A DNA stretch of 64,000 nt, taken from positions 682,001-746,000 of the forward strand of contig NC_067204.1 of assembly GCF_026262505.1 (NCBI RefSeq), read 5' to 3'. The first letter of the stretch is position 1. The number at the start of each line of letters is the position of its first letter. Position numbers and translations under genes: made by a program. A model generated the notes under the pieces. The model searched no databases and had not been told where the DNA came from. It saw only the letters and a program-made list of their open reading frames with translations. Of this stretch, positions 9,625 to 19,925 are shown piece by piece. Origin of the DNA: Trichomonas vaginalis G3. Taxonomy: Eukaryota > Parabasalia > Trichomonadida > Trichomonadidae.

Positions 9625-9712
9625 TAACTGATGGGGTCACCAGGTCACCAGGTCACCAGGTAATTTAACTTCTCTGAAAAAATGAGACAACATGACATTT
9701 TGACAACAGCGT
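9625..9712 (+). repeat. GGTCACC repeat block, upstream copy
   Basis: GATGGGGTCACCAGGTCACC followed by a third GGTCACC, then AATTTAACTTCTCTG, AATGAGACAACATGACAT and TTTGACAACA. The same block recurs three times at 10532-10852 in this orientation and eight times inverted at 13256-14260. Confidence 0.85.
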
Positions 9713-9794
9713 CGGAAATATGATGCAGTCCAAAAATAAAGTTAGTTTTAAAATTATTTTTATTTATTTTTTTATTTTGTATGTAAGAACAGAA
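9713..9794 (+). promoter_or_regulatory. shared upstream leader of the KilA-N gene
   Basis: The sequence GATGCAGTCCAAAAATAAAG and the AT-rich tract after it are nearly the same as 10857-10905 upstream of the primase-helicase gene, so this is a duplicated upstream control region. It ends in TTTTGTATGTAAGAACAGAA just before the ATG. A similar TTTTGTATGTAAAGA precedes two element B genes (starts 31880 and 33573). Confidence 0.6.
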
Positions 9795-10460
9795 ATGTCA
9801 GTCGAAGCAAAAACATTCACGAACAAATCTAATGGCGAAACATTCACAAAAGGCACTTATAATGGTATTGAAGTCTTACGTAGAGACAAGGATGGTTACA
9901 TTAATGCAACAAAGATGGCAAGAGAAGCGGGAAGGTTAAACCATTTAAACAGATTTCTCAATAGTGCTAAAATGCAGGAAATTCTTGAGTTTTGGATGAA
10001 CGAATACGGTGGAGCCACTTTTGGCTCGACCTCAAAACAAGCATTTTATGAGCTTACTAAGGGTGTTATAAATGAATTCAAAGGTATTTACATACATCCC
10101 GACCTCATTCATTTTGTTGCTGAATGGTGCTCTGTAAAGTATGCATTTTATGTCAAAGATATTATGGACTCCATAGACAAGAAAGTTCATGAGAAATTAG
10201 ATGAAGAAGAACTCGAAGATACAGTAGAGAATGCTAAACATTTGTTTGAAGAAGAAGTTGGAAAAATGTGCGGAAAACAATTAGAACATGAACGTGAGAA
10301 ATGTTATGGTTATAGAGATTCTCCATACGAACTAGACCAATGGGAACAAGAAGATTTAAAGAGAGAATTTAGAGAATATGAACTCGCTAAGATAGCATTA
10401 GAAACTGTAGAAAAGAAGTTAAAAGTTTGGGGTCGTTTTGTACAAAAATATTGTGAGTAA
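9795..10460 (+). CDS. KilA-N domain DNA-binding protein, 221 aa
   Basis: A KilA-N domain occupies residues about 5-130: YNGIEVLRRDKDGYINATKM, NHLNRFLNS, GIYIHPDLIHFVAEWCSVKYAFYVKDIMDSI. This is the standard pattern of the phage and large-virus KilA-N/APSES-like family, which binds DNA. A charged helical C-terminal part follows. The ATG at 9795 is chosen because an upstream in-frame ATG falls in the duplicated leader. The gene is surrounded by GGTCACC repeat blocks, so it may bind them and regulate the neighbouring primase-helicase; that is inference. Confidence 0.85.
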   Translation: MSVEAKTFTNKSNGETFTKGTYNGIEVLRRDKDGYINATKMAREAGRLNHLNRFLNSAKMQEILEFWMNEYGGATFGSTSKQAFYELTKGVINEFKGIYIHPDLIHFVAEWCSVKYAFYVKDIMDSIDKKVHEKLDEEELEDTVENAKHLFEEEVGKMCGKQLEHEREKCYGYRDSPYELDQWEQEDLKREFREYELAKIALETVEKKLKVWGRFVQKYCE

Positions 10461-10499
10461 ATGAACCATTTATTTTTATCGTTAATGTTTACGTTAATG

Positions 10500-10852
10500 T
10501 TTTTAGGTTATTCAATAATTAATTATTTTTGAATAACTGATGAGGTCACCGGGTCACCAGGTCACCAGGTAATTTAACTTCTCTGAAAAAATGAGACAAC
10601 ATGACATTTTGACAACATAGTGGGATTAATGAGGAAGGTATTTATTAATTATTTTTGAATAACTGATGAGGTCACCAGGTCACCAGGTCATTTAACTTCT
10701 CTGAAAAAATGAGACAACATGACATTTAGACAACATCACAGGAGGAAGGCGGTTATGACTTATTTTTGAAGAACTGAAGGGGTCACCAGGTCACCAGGTC
10801 ATTTAACTTCTCTGAAAAAATGAGACAACATGACATTTAGACAACATCATTG
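10500..10852 (+). repeat. three GGTCACC repeat blocks between KilA-N and primase-helicase
   Basis: Three copies of the block seen at 9625 start near 10532, 10662 and 10774. Each has two or three GGTCACC units, then AATTTAACTTCTCTG (TTTAACTTCTCTG in some), AATGAGACAACATGACAT and GACAACA. Each is introduced by TTATTTTTGAATAACTGA or close variants. Short linkers (AATGAGGAAGG, GGAGGAAGG) match the inverted array after the helicase gene. Confidence 0.85.
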
Positions 10853-10919
10853 GAAATTTGATGCAGTCCAAAAATAAAGTTAGTTTTAAAATTATTTTTA
10901 TTTTTTTATTCCTATATAA

Positions 10920-13235
10920 ATGACAGCAACAAACAACAGCAACAGCAACTTTATCATTTCTGATGAACAAGTTATTGATTCATTAGCTGAGGAATTAGTT
11001 GTGGCAGAAACTAAAACCCTCAACGAAAGAATTGGTGAAAACAAGATTGATTTACATAACTACCTCAAACATGATGGAGGAAGAGGAAGGAAAACTGGTA
11101 CAGCTTTATTAGTAAATAAAATTTCGAATTTAACGATTATAGATGTTGATATCAATAAATCATACAATGATGAACTTAAAGAAACAGTTAGAAAAGACAT
11201 TTTATCAAAACTTTCGGATAAAGATGTTATCGTTAAAACCGCTTCAGGAGGTCTTCACATTTATTGCAACACTAATTTCTTCTATGCAGTTTCGAACAGA
11301 ATGATTAAATGTTATTCCTGCAATGATTACGATATTGATATCATGACTTCTATGGATGATTCAAAGCGTTCTTTAGTGGTTATGGCTGATTCAAGAGTTC
11401 GCAAGAATGCAACAGAACCAATCAATACATACTCATTCATTCGTGGAAGTTACAATTCAACATTAACCAGAACAGTGAATGATATATTAAATGATTTGAA
11501 TATTAAGGTAAGAGTTGAACAAAAGAATGAAGAAATAAAGACTATCATGAATGAAAACAAAGATGTAAACATTGACGATAAACTAGCTCAAAGCATAGTT
11601 GATGGCATGTGTGATTTTGAAGTACATAATGACGGTGGAAACATGAATTTAGAAAAAGAAATAACATTATTCACACTGTTTCAAGCAATTAATTCGTTAC
11701 CTAATCATTTGATTAATGAAGCATACGATAACGTTTATAACTTCTGCAGTTTAACAGAAAATGCAAAAAGTAATTTTGAAAAAGCACGTAGTAGATATGC
11801 ACATTTAATGACTTCTCCATTTGTTTTGGTGAAGATTCTAAAACTATATCAAAAGGAATATTATGATGAATATGTTTTGCCTTTATTACGTAAGCCAAAA
11901 ATAACATTTGATATCAAACTTGATGACTCGTTTTTGATAACAGATATTAGACGCAAGGCTGAAAATCATCAATATAAAAACAGTTCTGAAGTAATTGAGG
12001 ATTTATCACGTGTAATCCGTTTTGTAGATTGTGGAAATAAATACTTCATTCAAAAAGATTACAATATCCACAATAAAATGAATCAAATATCATTCGTTCT
12101 TCAATCAAACATGAAAGAGTCACTTAAAATGATTAAATTATTTAAAGAAGAAGGTAAAACAATAACAGCATGGGATGTACTACTAAATCAATTATCCTCA
12201 TTAACCGTTAAGGGTGTTTGCTTTAAATCTGATTCCCCGGATGTTTTCTCAACGTTTCAAGGTTATAAATACAACATTCTCGAAAAACCAGATTACTCAA
12301 AAATTGAAATGTTTATGAATTTCATTAAAGAAGCCATTTGTGATAATAACGATGAAGTGTATAAATACCTTCTCGGCTGGATTGCATCAATGATTCAACA
12401 TCCTGGAATCAAGAATGAAACAGCAATTATTTTGAAAGGACTTCAGGGAACAGGTAAAAACAGATTTACAGATATTATTTCTGAACTTCTCGCCGGTTAT
12501 TCATGCAAAAACATTACCGAAATAAGTGAGCTAACGGGTAATTTCAATTCAGTAGTTGAGAATAAAATGTTTCTTGTACTTAATGAACTCAAGAATGTAG
12601 GTGAAGACAGACTCGCAAACTTCAACGCTTTGAAATCAATTATAACGGATAATGAGATAAGAATTAATGAAAAGAATCAACCCAGAAGAACAGCTCAGAA
12701 TGTTGCAAACTTCATTTTCGTAACTAATAACGTTTACCCTGTCAAAATTGAAGTTGGAGACCGAAGATATGTAGTTTTAAGAGTTAATGGTAAATTTAAG
12801 GGTCAATTTGATTACTTCAAGAATTTAATGGATTCATGCACAAAGGAATTTTATGATAATTTACTGACGTATTTTATGCAATATGACATTTCATCATTTA
12901 ATGTACGAATCATACCGATGACTGAAGCCAAACAAGATTTAATTGAATTATCATCAAATCCTTTAGATGTATGGATAAATACACATTATGATGAATTGTG
13001 TGCAGGTATGACGTGTAAAAATGCTCTATTCTGCAAACCATCAGACATGAAAGACAAGAATTTCCAAATGAGTATTAAGGATAAATGTGAAAGGAAACAA
13101 AGAAAAATAGATGGTAAACAGACATGGTATTATGTTTTGAAAGAAGAAATGAAAGGATTATATAAACAGGTTGAACCAAACGATAATGAGGATTCATTTA
13201 GTGACGATGAAATACCTGTAAATGAAGCTTTATAA
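10920..13235 (+). CDS. primase-superfamily 3 helicase (D5-like), 771 aa
   Basis: The N-terminal region fits an archaeo-eukaryotic primase/primpol: IDVDIN carries the acidic pair (residues about 75-80) and TASGGLHIYCN the SGGxH motif (about 106-116). The C-terminal half is an SF3 helicase of the D5 type: Walker A GLQGTGKN (about 508-515), a Walker B-like strand MFLVLNEL, and the FIFVTNN motif C. A cysteine pair (CYSCND) follows the primase part. It should prime and unwind DNA for element replication. The frame is intact, in contrast with the broken polymerase of the same element. It is flanked on both sides by repeat blocks. Confidence 0.9.
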   Translation: MTATNNSNSNFIISDEQVIDSLAEELVVAETKTLNERIGENKIDLHNYLKHDGGRGRKTGTALLVNKISNLTIIDVDINKSYNDELKETVRKDILSKLSDKDVIVKTASGGLHIYCNTNFFYAVSNRMIKCYSCNDYDIDIMTSMDDSKRSLVVMADSRVRKNATEPINTYSFIRGSYNSTLTRTVNDILNDLNIKVRVEQKNEEIKTIMNENKDVNIDDKLAQSIVDGMCDFEVHNDGGNMNLEKEITLFTLFQAINSLPNHLINEAYDNVYNFCSLTENAKSNFEKARSRYAHLMTSPFVLVKILKLYQKEYYDEYVLPLLRKPKITFDIKLDDSFLITDIRRKAENHQYKNSSEVIEDLSRVIRFVDCGNKYFIQKDYNIHNKMNQISFVLQSNMKESLKMIKLFKEEGKTITAWDVLLNQLSSLTVKGVCFKSDSPDVFSTFQGYKYNILEKPDYSKIEMFMNFIKEAICDNNDEVYKYLLGWIASMIQHPGIKNETAIILKGLQGTGKNRFTDIISELLAGYSCKNITEISELTGNFNSVVENKMFLVLNELKNVGEDRLANFNALKSIITDNEIRINEKNQPRRTAQNVANFIFVTNNVYPVKIEVGDRRYVVLRVNGKFKGQFDYFKNLMDSCTKEFYDNLLTYFMQYDISSFNVRIIPMTEAKQDLIELSSNPLDVWINTHYDELCAGMTCKNALFCKPSDMKDKNFQMSIKDKCERKQRKIDGKQTWYYVLKEEMKGLYKQVEPNDNEDSFSDDEIPVNEAL

Positions 13236-13255
13236 AGTATGATTTGAATTTATTT

Positions 13256-14260
13256 TTGCCTTCCTCATTAATCCCACTATGTTGTCAAAATGTCATGTTG
13301 TCTCATTTTTTCATAGAAGTTAAATTACCTGGTGACCACCTGGTGACCCGGTGACCTCATCAGTTATTCAAAAATAAATAATAAGTGCCTTCCTCCTTTC
13401 ATGACTGTTGTCAAAATGTCATGTTGTCTCATTTTTTCATAGAAGTTAAATTACCTGGTGACCCGGTGACCTCATCAGTTATTCAAAAATAAATAATAAG
13501 TGCCTTCCTCCTTTCATGACTGTTGTCAAAATGTCATGTTGTCTCATTTTTTCATAGAAGTTAAATTACCTGGTGACCACCTGGTGACCCGGTGACCTCA
13601 TCAGTTATTCAAAAATAAATAATAAGTGCCTTCCTCTTTCATGACTGTTGTCAAAATGTCATGTTGTCTCATTTTTTCATAGAAGTTAAATTACCTGGTG
13701 ACCACCTGGTGACCCGGTGACCTCATCAGTTATTCAAAAATAAATAATAAGTGCCTTCCTCCTTTCATGACTGTTGTCAAAATGTCATGTTGTCTCATTT
13801 TTTCATAGAAGTTAAATTACCTGGTGACCACCTGGTGACCCGGTGACCATCAGTTATTCAAAAATAAAATAATAAGTGCCTTCCTCCTTTCATGACTGTT
13901 GTCAAAATGTCATGTTGTCTCATTTTTTCATAGAAGTTAAATTACCTGGTGACCACCTGGTGACCCGGTGACCTCATCAGTTATTCAAAAATAAATAATA
14001 AGTGCCTTCCTCCTTTCATGACTGTTGTCAAAATGTCATGTTGTCTCATTTTTTCATAGAAGTTAAATTACCTGGTGACCACCTGGTGACCCGGTGACCT
14101 CATCAGTTATTCAAAAATAAATAATAAGTGCCTTCCTCCTTTCATGACTGTTGTCAAAATGTCATGTTGTCTCATTTTTTCATAGAAGTTAAATTACCTG
14201 GTGACCACCTGGTGACCCGGTGACCTCATCAGTTATTCAAAAATAAATAATTATTGAATA
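13256..14260 (-). repeat. eightfold ~126-bp tandem array of inverted GGTCACC blocks
   Basis: Eight copies of TTGTCAAAATGTCATG start at 13282, 13408, 13523, 13648, 13773, 13899, 14025 and 14151, giving periods of 115-126 bp. Each unit holds the reverse complement of the blocks upstream: GTTGTCTCATTTTTTCATAG, AAGTTAAATTACCTGGTGAC, CACCTGGTGACCCGGTGACC and CATCAGTTATTCAAAAATAA, then CCTTCCTCCTTTCATGACTG as linker. Units are almost identical, so recent amplification is likely. No coding capacity is seen. Confidence 0.9.
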
Positions 14261-14315
14261 ACCCGAAACCATTAACGATAAAATAAGTGATAACAAATTT
14301 TTATTTTTATCATAA

Positions 14316-14480
14316 ATGGATACCCCACAAGCTCAAAATTTACCACGAATCATAACAAGGGAGGAAATGATAAAAATGATGCGAGAACATGCTAAAAATA
14401 ACAAACCACTAAAAGTGAGAAAATGTGGTTATGCAGTAATGATGGAAAGAGAGACGTTGTCGAAGAGGAATAAAAATTAA
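14316..14480 (+). CDS. small 54-aa protein
   Basis: A short open frame begins MDTPQAQNLPRIITREEMIK and ends in a basic tail (ETLSKRNKN). It has the standard leader of this element (TTTTTATTTTTATCATAAATG-like), which favours a real gene. It is helical and basic with no recognised family. It converges with the next minus-strand gene, the two stops overlapping. Confidence 0.5.
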   Translation: MDTPQAQNLPRIITREEMIKMMREHAKNNKPLKVRKCGYAVMMERETLSKRNKN

Positions 14481-14735
14481 ATTTGGATTGAGTTTAAAAA
14501 TTCATCTTTATTAAATTCATCTCTTCCAATCAATTTATTTATTCTATTAAATTCTTTTATTTTTGCTTCACTCAGTTTAAGGATTGAACGGTAAGTTTCT
14601 AATTTTTCGATTATTTCTTTATTTTCAACCCCACCATTGCGGCTTCTTTTTGTAATAGCATATTTTTGATTTAATTTTGTTTAGTTTCTTTTTATATTCA
14701 TCGTCTGGACTCTTGACTGCTTTGTTGTCACTCAT
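14477..14735 (-). pseudogene. small helical gene remnant
   Basis: The minus strand has a start MSDNKAVKSPDDEYKKK after an AT-rich leader, and a later stretch of charged helical residues (EIIEKLETYRSILKLSEA). It looks like a small coiled-coil gene of element A that is broken, about one break. The function is unknown. Confidence 0.35.
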
Positions 14736-14754
14736 TTCTTACGAAATAAAAAAA

Positions 14755-14895
14755 TTAAATATTATTTAAATATAATGGAGTAATAAAATAAATCGGAATT
14801 TCTATTAATTTATTGTCAACTTCAACTAATACATTACCGTTAATATATCTAACAAATTCAGCTATTGTGTCAAATCTTCGTCTTCTTTTTGTCAT
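14755..14895 (-). CDS. 46-aa frame after the integrase, possible separate small gene
   Basis: It reads MTKRRRRFDTIAEF then VLVEVDNKLIEIPIYFI. It is basic at the start and strand-like later. It could be a small gene or belong to the C-terminal end of the adjoining integrase region; I cannot decide. Confidence 0.3.
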   Translation of the reverse strand: MTKRRRRFDTIAEFVRYINGNVLVEVDNKLIEIPIYFITPLYLNNI

Positions 14896-14927
14896 TGATT
14901 TATCAGTTTTTCCATAATCGAGATGAA

Positions 14928-15704
14928 TCAAAACTTTATCCCTTGTTTAAAATTCATGAGCCCCGAATTAATTTGTTCACGTTTAACATCATTCAACCTT
15001 TCCATTTGCTTTCTAATATATTCCCATTCTTTTGAAATATCATTTTTCATTTCCACCGGTTTCATGTTTATTGTTCTATGCCATGTATTATTATAATAAT
15101 ATACTAACTGTTGTATGATGGAGTCATGATTTCCATCCCAGTATATCTGACCGTTAACCCCTAACGCATCTCTAAGAGTTCTCATTACCGCATCAACTAT
15201 TTTATTATGAAACGTATATGGAGAGGATGAAAAGTAAAAATTAATTTGTGGGAAATAATGAGTCATAGCTGCCTGAAATCCTTTATCACCATCACCCCTG
15301 ATATTATCTACTCTTTCATGATCTAGTAAGTATTGAATAGCTCTTCTTGTTTCCTGTTCTGTTTTCCCTTTCACTGGAATGCAATATAAATATCTAGTGT
15401 TAATGTTAATGGCAAATAAATAAGTAACGTTTCCTTTTGAATATTCTAAATGATCGATTTCGTATGAATATGGATATGGTGCAAATGAAGGGCGACTAAA
15501 TTTTTCCTTTAACGGTTGAATTTTTGGGTCAATTGGTTTATTTAATATCTTGAAATCCTTTTTAAAATCTTTTTGCTTCTTTAATGTTTGAAATGGATAT
15601 AATAAAGTGAATGATGAAAGATTAACTGAAGGAGGAGGGTACTACTGTTGGAGGTTTTGGTGTTGTAAGTGTTTAATTTTATCTGCTTTGATTTTGGAAT
15701 TCAT
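14928..15704 (-). pseudogene. retroviral-type (rve) integrase (fossil, broken)
   Basis: The catalytic-domain pattern of Polinton integrases is visible: EIDHLEYSKGNVTYLFAI around the first acidic residue, RGDGDKGFQAAM around the second (matching TSDQDSAYLSNE of the B integrase), then HNKIVDAVMRTLRDAL in place of the NRFIRTLRDL helix and an NNTWHRTINMKPVEM tail. The family cuts and joins the element ends to target DNA. Its ATG overlaps the stop of the upstream gene (ATGA). It is broken, about one or two breaks. Confidence 0.7.
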
Positions 15705-16255
15705 TCCCCCTTCATTAATTCTGGATGTATTCTATTCATTTGTTTTAAATATGCTGTATATAAAGGTTTGATATACTTTCCCGCTTCGAGTTTATGTTGA
15801 AGGATGAATTCCAAAAGTTGATCTTCATTTAAAAGTCGGGCTGAATGTGGTTTAACTAATGAATCATAAATTAAAGCTTGTGCTTCATTTATGGTCTGAA
15901 GGACCTGGGCGTTTTGCACCTTTGTTTTTTGCGGCTCAGGATTATATAATTTATATAATTCATCAATATCTTCTTCTGTTAATACTTTATTTTTGAAATC
16001 TTTCAATTGTTTAAGTTGCGATTTAGTTTTTCCCTTTGCATATTCATTATTTTTAATTTTGTCTTTAATTTTAGAAATTATTTTATCATGATATTTCAAA
16101 ATTTCATTTTTATAATATGGATAATAATATTCCATATCATCACCCGTTATATTGTTATCATATTTTTGGAGATATGCTTTTAAATCATAATAATCAAGAA
16201 AATTTTGATTAAATACTAAATCATCAATTAAAATTTTTAAATCTGCGTTATTCAT
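15701..16255 (-). CDS. unknown 184-aa helical protein upstream of the integrase
   Basis: Mostly helical and charged (KIISKIKDKIKNNEYAKG, LEFILQHKLEAGKYIKPLY) with many tyrosines near residues 40-55. No family is recognised. It begins MNNADLKILIDDLVFNQ after an AT-rich leader and ends in an ATGA overlap with the integrase start, suggesting co-transcription. A degenerate GC-rich hairpin (15900-15919) lies inside its coding region. Confidence 0.6.
   Translation of the reverse strand: MNNADLKILIDDLVFNQNFLDYYDLKAYLQKYDNNITGDDMEYYYPYYKNEILKYHDKIISKIKDKIKNNEYAKGKTKSQLKQLKDFKNKVLTEEDIDELYKLYNPEPQKTKVQNAQVLQTINEAQALIYDSLVKPHSARLLNEDQLLEFILQHKLEAGKYIKPLYTAYLKQMNRIHPELMKGE
15900..15919. repeat. degenerate GC-rich hairpin insert
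   Basis: AGGACCTGGGCGTTTTGCACC resembles a decayed member of the double-hairpin family: GGACCT followed by an imperfect GGGCG-TTTT-GCACC stem. Confidence 0.3.
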
Positions 16256-16278
16256 TTATATAAAAATAAAATAAATGT

Positions 16279-16350
16279 TTAAGGGTGCTCACCTCTTTGA
16301 TCAAGAATCAAAACCATCATTAACAGTTCCTTTTGTCTCTTCTGTGGCAT
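16279..16350 (-). CDS. possible 23-aa micro-ORF
   Basis: MPQKRQKELLMMVLILDQRG follows the usual leader of this element (TTTTATTTTTAATAAA before the ATG). It is very short, so this may be chance. It lies between the polymerase and the 16255 gene. Confidence 0.2.
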   Translation of the reverse strand: MPQKRQKELLMMVLILDQRGEHP

Positions 16351-16378
16351 TTTATTAAAAATAAAATTTTAAATTGTA

Positions 16379-19300
16379 TTAAATAAATGGCATACAACAT
16401 CCATTTTCACAACATACAGCCTTAGTGTGTGCTCCTGTTAATGCAGTCTTACCGATTGTTAAGCGAGTCATTTCCCCGTTTTTAAGTTGTAAATTAATAT
16501 TCTGACCATCAAAATAACTTTATCATTTATTATATCCAAATAATTTTTAGGTGTTAATTGTTTATTTTGTCGTAAACTAACCCTTTCATTTTTTGTGCAA
16601 TCTTTTTAAAATCACTTCCATCAATTGAACCGTTGAATGATGTATAACACTTGGGGCATAAAGCAACCATGTTATCACCTTGTTTCTCAATTGCTAAACC
16701 CAATAACTTCTTCTCATGTGCTTTTTCTTCAGCTTTATTCTTTAATTTAGGTTTAAATTTCTCATCAAAACAAAAGAAATCAAAAGGTGCGAATTTGTAA
16801 ATGTTTTTATCATAAAATTGTTTATCAGTAACAATTGCTTGAAATGCTTGAGTGTTAGGAAGATTTGGGTCGCCAGCGATTGCCCAATAAGATGAATCAG
16901 TATCACCTTCAATGAAATGAAAACGATTAACATTCATGCATTTATACATAAAATCATAAATGAAAACCAAATACCAGTATTTAGCATTATCTAAAGTGAA
17001 GAATGCCTCTTGTAAACATGTATCACATCTATAAAATCTATCTTTGAGCATCACTTGATATGTATCCTCTCCTATTTCTCTTATGTTTTTAAACTTATTT
17101 GACATACATGCAACGCGTGCCTTCTGTGCATTCATTATTTTAGTCTTTGCGTAATTTTGTGTATTCATTGCATCGTAACCATATGATCCATTAAGTGAAA
17201 TCTTGCAAAATAAACTTTTTCCTTTATTTCCTTCTAATTCAGCCTTTTGTCTTTCGTTCATAAATTCGTTCGCAAATTCATTAAAACAAGTGTTTTTCGT
17301 AAATGTTAAAATTGATTGAATATCATCGATGATAAAATGAAATCTGTCTATTAGATACCAAAGATAATAAGAAGAAAATGGTTGATATTGGTTGTGTGTT
17401 GATGCTAACTGAGTTAATTTCTCTGTTTCTGGTCAACTGGTAGATTGTTTGATTTCATGTAATTATACATAAAACTGCCAATTGTTTTTTCATCTGTGAT
17501 AATATCTAAGTTTCTTATTATCGGTAAAAAGTTTATGTAATCATTAATGTATTTTTCATCAATGTGACCCTTTACTTCAGCCACGAATAAAGTATTTTTC
17601 TTTCTAATAATTCCCAGTGCTTTTGCTTTCTTTGTTGCTGTATCACAAATGATAACACCATTCAATCTTCCCGGCATATACATTTTATGGTCAGTATATT
17701 GAATGAAATCATGAGGATTAGATGAAAATGATGAAGGATATAATGAATTAAAATCAACACCAACGAAATGAGTCATAATGTTGGTGGTGTCCTCATTTGA
17801 TACAGTTTTAGTTTCTGGATTATATGAAAGTTTATTAATGTGCGTGATTCCTTTAAGATTAACACGATGTTGAACATTTGATAGACCACCAGTAATTCCA
17901 TTACGGAGAATGTGATAAGCTTCAACTGAATCTAAAGTCATTGGTAAATTATTTTTTAATGCATAATTTCTTAAATTGATTCTTAAACGTTGAACATCTT
18001 CATCTTTATTTGATTTTACGACATTGCAATAACAACACATTAACTGACAATTTTCTTTGGTATGTGGTTTTTCATTATCGATTCTATCCAATGTTGGTTT
18101 ATTTACATATGTAAACGCTTTACCACACATTTTGCATTTAGATGAAAGGATTAAATCGTGATAGTATTGAAAATCATCCATTGAAACATTATTTTTAGTA
18201 TCTCTTTTGCTTTTTCATCTTGTTTCTTATATGATTCAATTTTATATTTCCAATACTTTTTCGTTAATTCAAAACTTGATTCTATCTCTTCCTCAGGATA
18301 TTTTTCATTAGGATTAAAGTCTTTATATGCTAAAGCGTAACGAATCATTGAAGCATTCGATGATAAAGAAAGATTATGAAGCATATCAATTTTATAAACA
18401 AATGTTTCTTCAATAATTTTATCATTGGGTCAATCATAATTTCAACATCTTTATTGCAATAATGAATAAAATATTCTAATCTATTCTTAAAATTTTTAGC
18501 ATCATTGAGATATATTTGATAATCTATCTGATATAGTTTCTTGGTTAATGCTGAATAAAATGAATCTTGAGTGAATGGTTCCACTTTATATAATTCTTCT
18601 TCGTAATTTTCCCACGTGATGAATTGATAAGGGAAAAAGGATTTAACACGTGATTTATTGTTTCCGAAATCTTGAGTGAATTGGTCTAATGTCCACCCGC
18701 TATATAATTTCTGATGTCAATAAATCTTAATTCATATGGACAGTTTGTTTTCTTTACTATGACTTGCTTAAATTGAGAAGAAGAACCCAGCATTGATTTT
18801 ATCTTCCATTTTGCAGTATTTAAATCACGAAGAATTAAATTTAAATCAAACTTTCCCGAATTAAAACCAATGATATTCACTTTATTAAATTCTTCATCTA
18901 AAAGCTCTTTCATTGCTTCCTTTTGTTTCTCATTTAATGTATTCATTAATTCTTCATATTGTTCAATATTTGATTTAGCAACTAATGAACAGGTTGAAAA
19001 TAAAAATTCAATCCAATCAGAGATGAACGAATCACTTGATGTTAAGCAAAAATTCCTCGTAAATGTTTTATCACGGTCTACGACCTCGCCGCTTTGCGGC
19101 TTTATTTTGACAGTTGATGATACCATAAATGGTTTTAAGTAAGCGTTCAAAGTTGCACATTCAGAAAGTTGAAGTTCTTCTTTAGTCTCTAATGTTTCGA
19201 AGTCAAAAGTAATATAATATCTTGTTGGTTTATAATATTCCTGCAAATTATGTGCTAATAGCCATTGATATATCTTCTGTTTCGTGATATGTGGTGCATA

Positions 19301-19837
19301 TGGTTGTTGTGTGTTTTGCAATTGAACGTCTTGAATTAATCTTCCATTATTTTCTTTACATTTCTCACAATGTTTTAAAAATCTTCTTTGGTTTTTCCTT
19401 TCTGGATCATCACGGATAGAATAAACTTCTTCTTTGCAAAAGGGGCAAACTTTATATCCTGTGAGTGCTTCAACGTCTGTAATTCTGTCAGCGTGAAGTT
19501 TTCCACATGGACTCTGTGTTAATAAAATATTTACTGTTTCAAATTCTGGATCTATCATTATTGATTCCACTAATGGAAAGTCTACCTTGTTAATGTCTAC
19601 GTCTTCTGGTTGAGGGTCACAATAATAAAAATCAATATTAACGTTTAACATTCTTGCTAACCTCTCACTTTCTGATGAAATGTCAAATCCTTCATATGCA
19701 TCTATGGCTTCATTTAAATAACTTCTACGAGTTTTAGGATTAACACCATCAGGAATGTTATAGAAGCGTTTAAATAACCTTCTACCTTCGGCTCTTATTT
19801 GATTATCATTCATTTTAGCTGTTCCATTTTTGTTCAT
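16379..19837 (-). pseudogene. family B DNA polymerase with HNH-like insert (fossil, broken)
   Basis: All landmarks of a protein-primed family B polymerase occur in order on the minus strand: exonuclease I (YITFDFETLE), exonuclease II (GFNSGKFDLNLI), polymerase motif A (VGVDFNSLYPS), motif B (KISLNGSYG) and motif C (EGDTDSSYW). The N-terminal part has two CxxC pairs (CPFCKEEV, CEKCKE). Between exonuclease and motif A lies an HNH-like zinc cassette (CKMCGKAF, TLDRIDNEKPHTKENCQLMC, CCYCN). It would copy the element's linear genome. It is broken, with about four breaks. A double-hairpin insert lies inside the gene at 19075-19100. Confidence 0.8.
19075..19100. repeat. 26-bp double-hairpin insert in the A polymerase gene
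   Basis: GGTC-TAC-GACC, spacer TC, then GCCGC-TTT-GCGGC, followed by TTTAT. The 4-3-4/2/5-3-5 geometry is identical to 30011-30036 and 37511-37536. On the coding strand it reads KPQSGEVVDRD. Confidence 0.85.
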
Positions 19838-19898
19838 TTATGTAAGAATAAAAATTAAAAAATAAATAAAAATAAAGTTTATTTTTTTTAAAGTCCGA

Positions 19899-19925
19899 GA
19901 CTCAGAGAGTCCAGGGCTAAAGTCC
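19899..19925. repeat. double-hairpin insert, intergenic
   Basis: GACTC-AGA-GAGTC, spacer CA, then an imperfect second hairpin GGGC-TAAA-GTCC. It lies between the polymerase gene and the gene upstream of it. Confidence 0.6.

Noticed and set aside
9720-9794. Longer start for the KilA-N gene
   Set aside because: The upstream ATG lies in a duplicated leader also found before the primase-helicase gene, and the added residues are a low-complexity hydrophobic translation of AT-rich DNA.
7453-10460. Bacteriophage or prophage origin, from collar, fibre and KilA-N domains
   Set aside because: The genes lie in a Polinton-type element with rve integrase, terminal inverted repeats and MULE neighbours; such phage-like domains occur in eukaryotic large viruses and elements.
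13256-14260. CRISPR-like regular array
   Set aside because: Units of about 126 bp are near-identical from end to end with no unique spacers, and the setting is a eukaryotic element.
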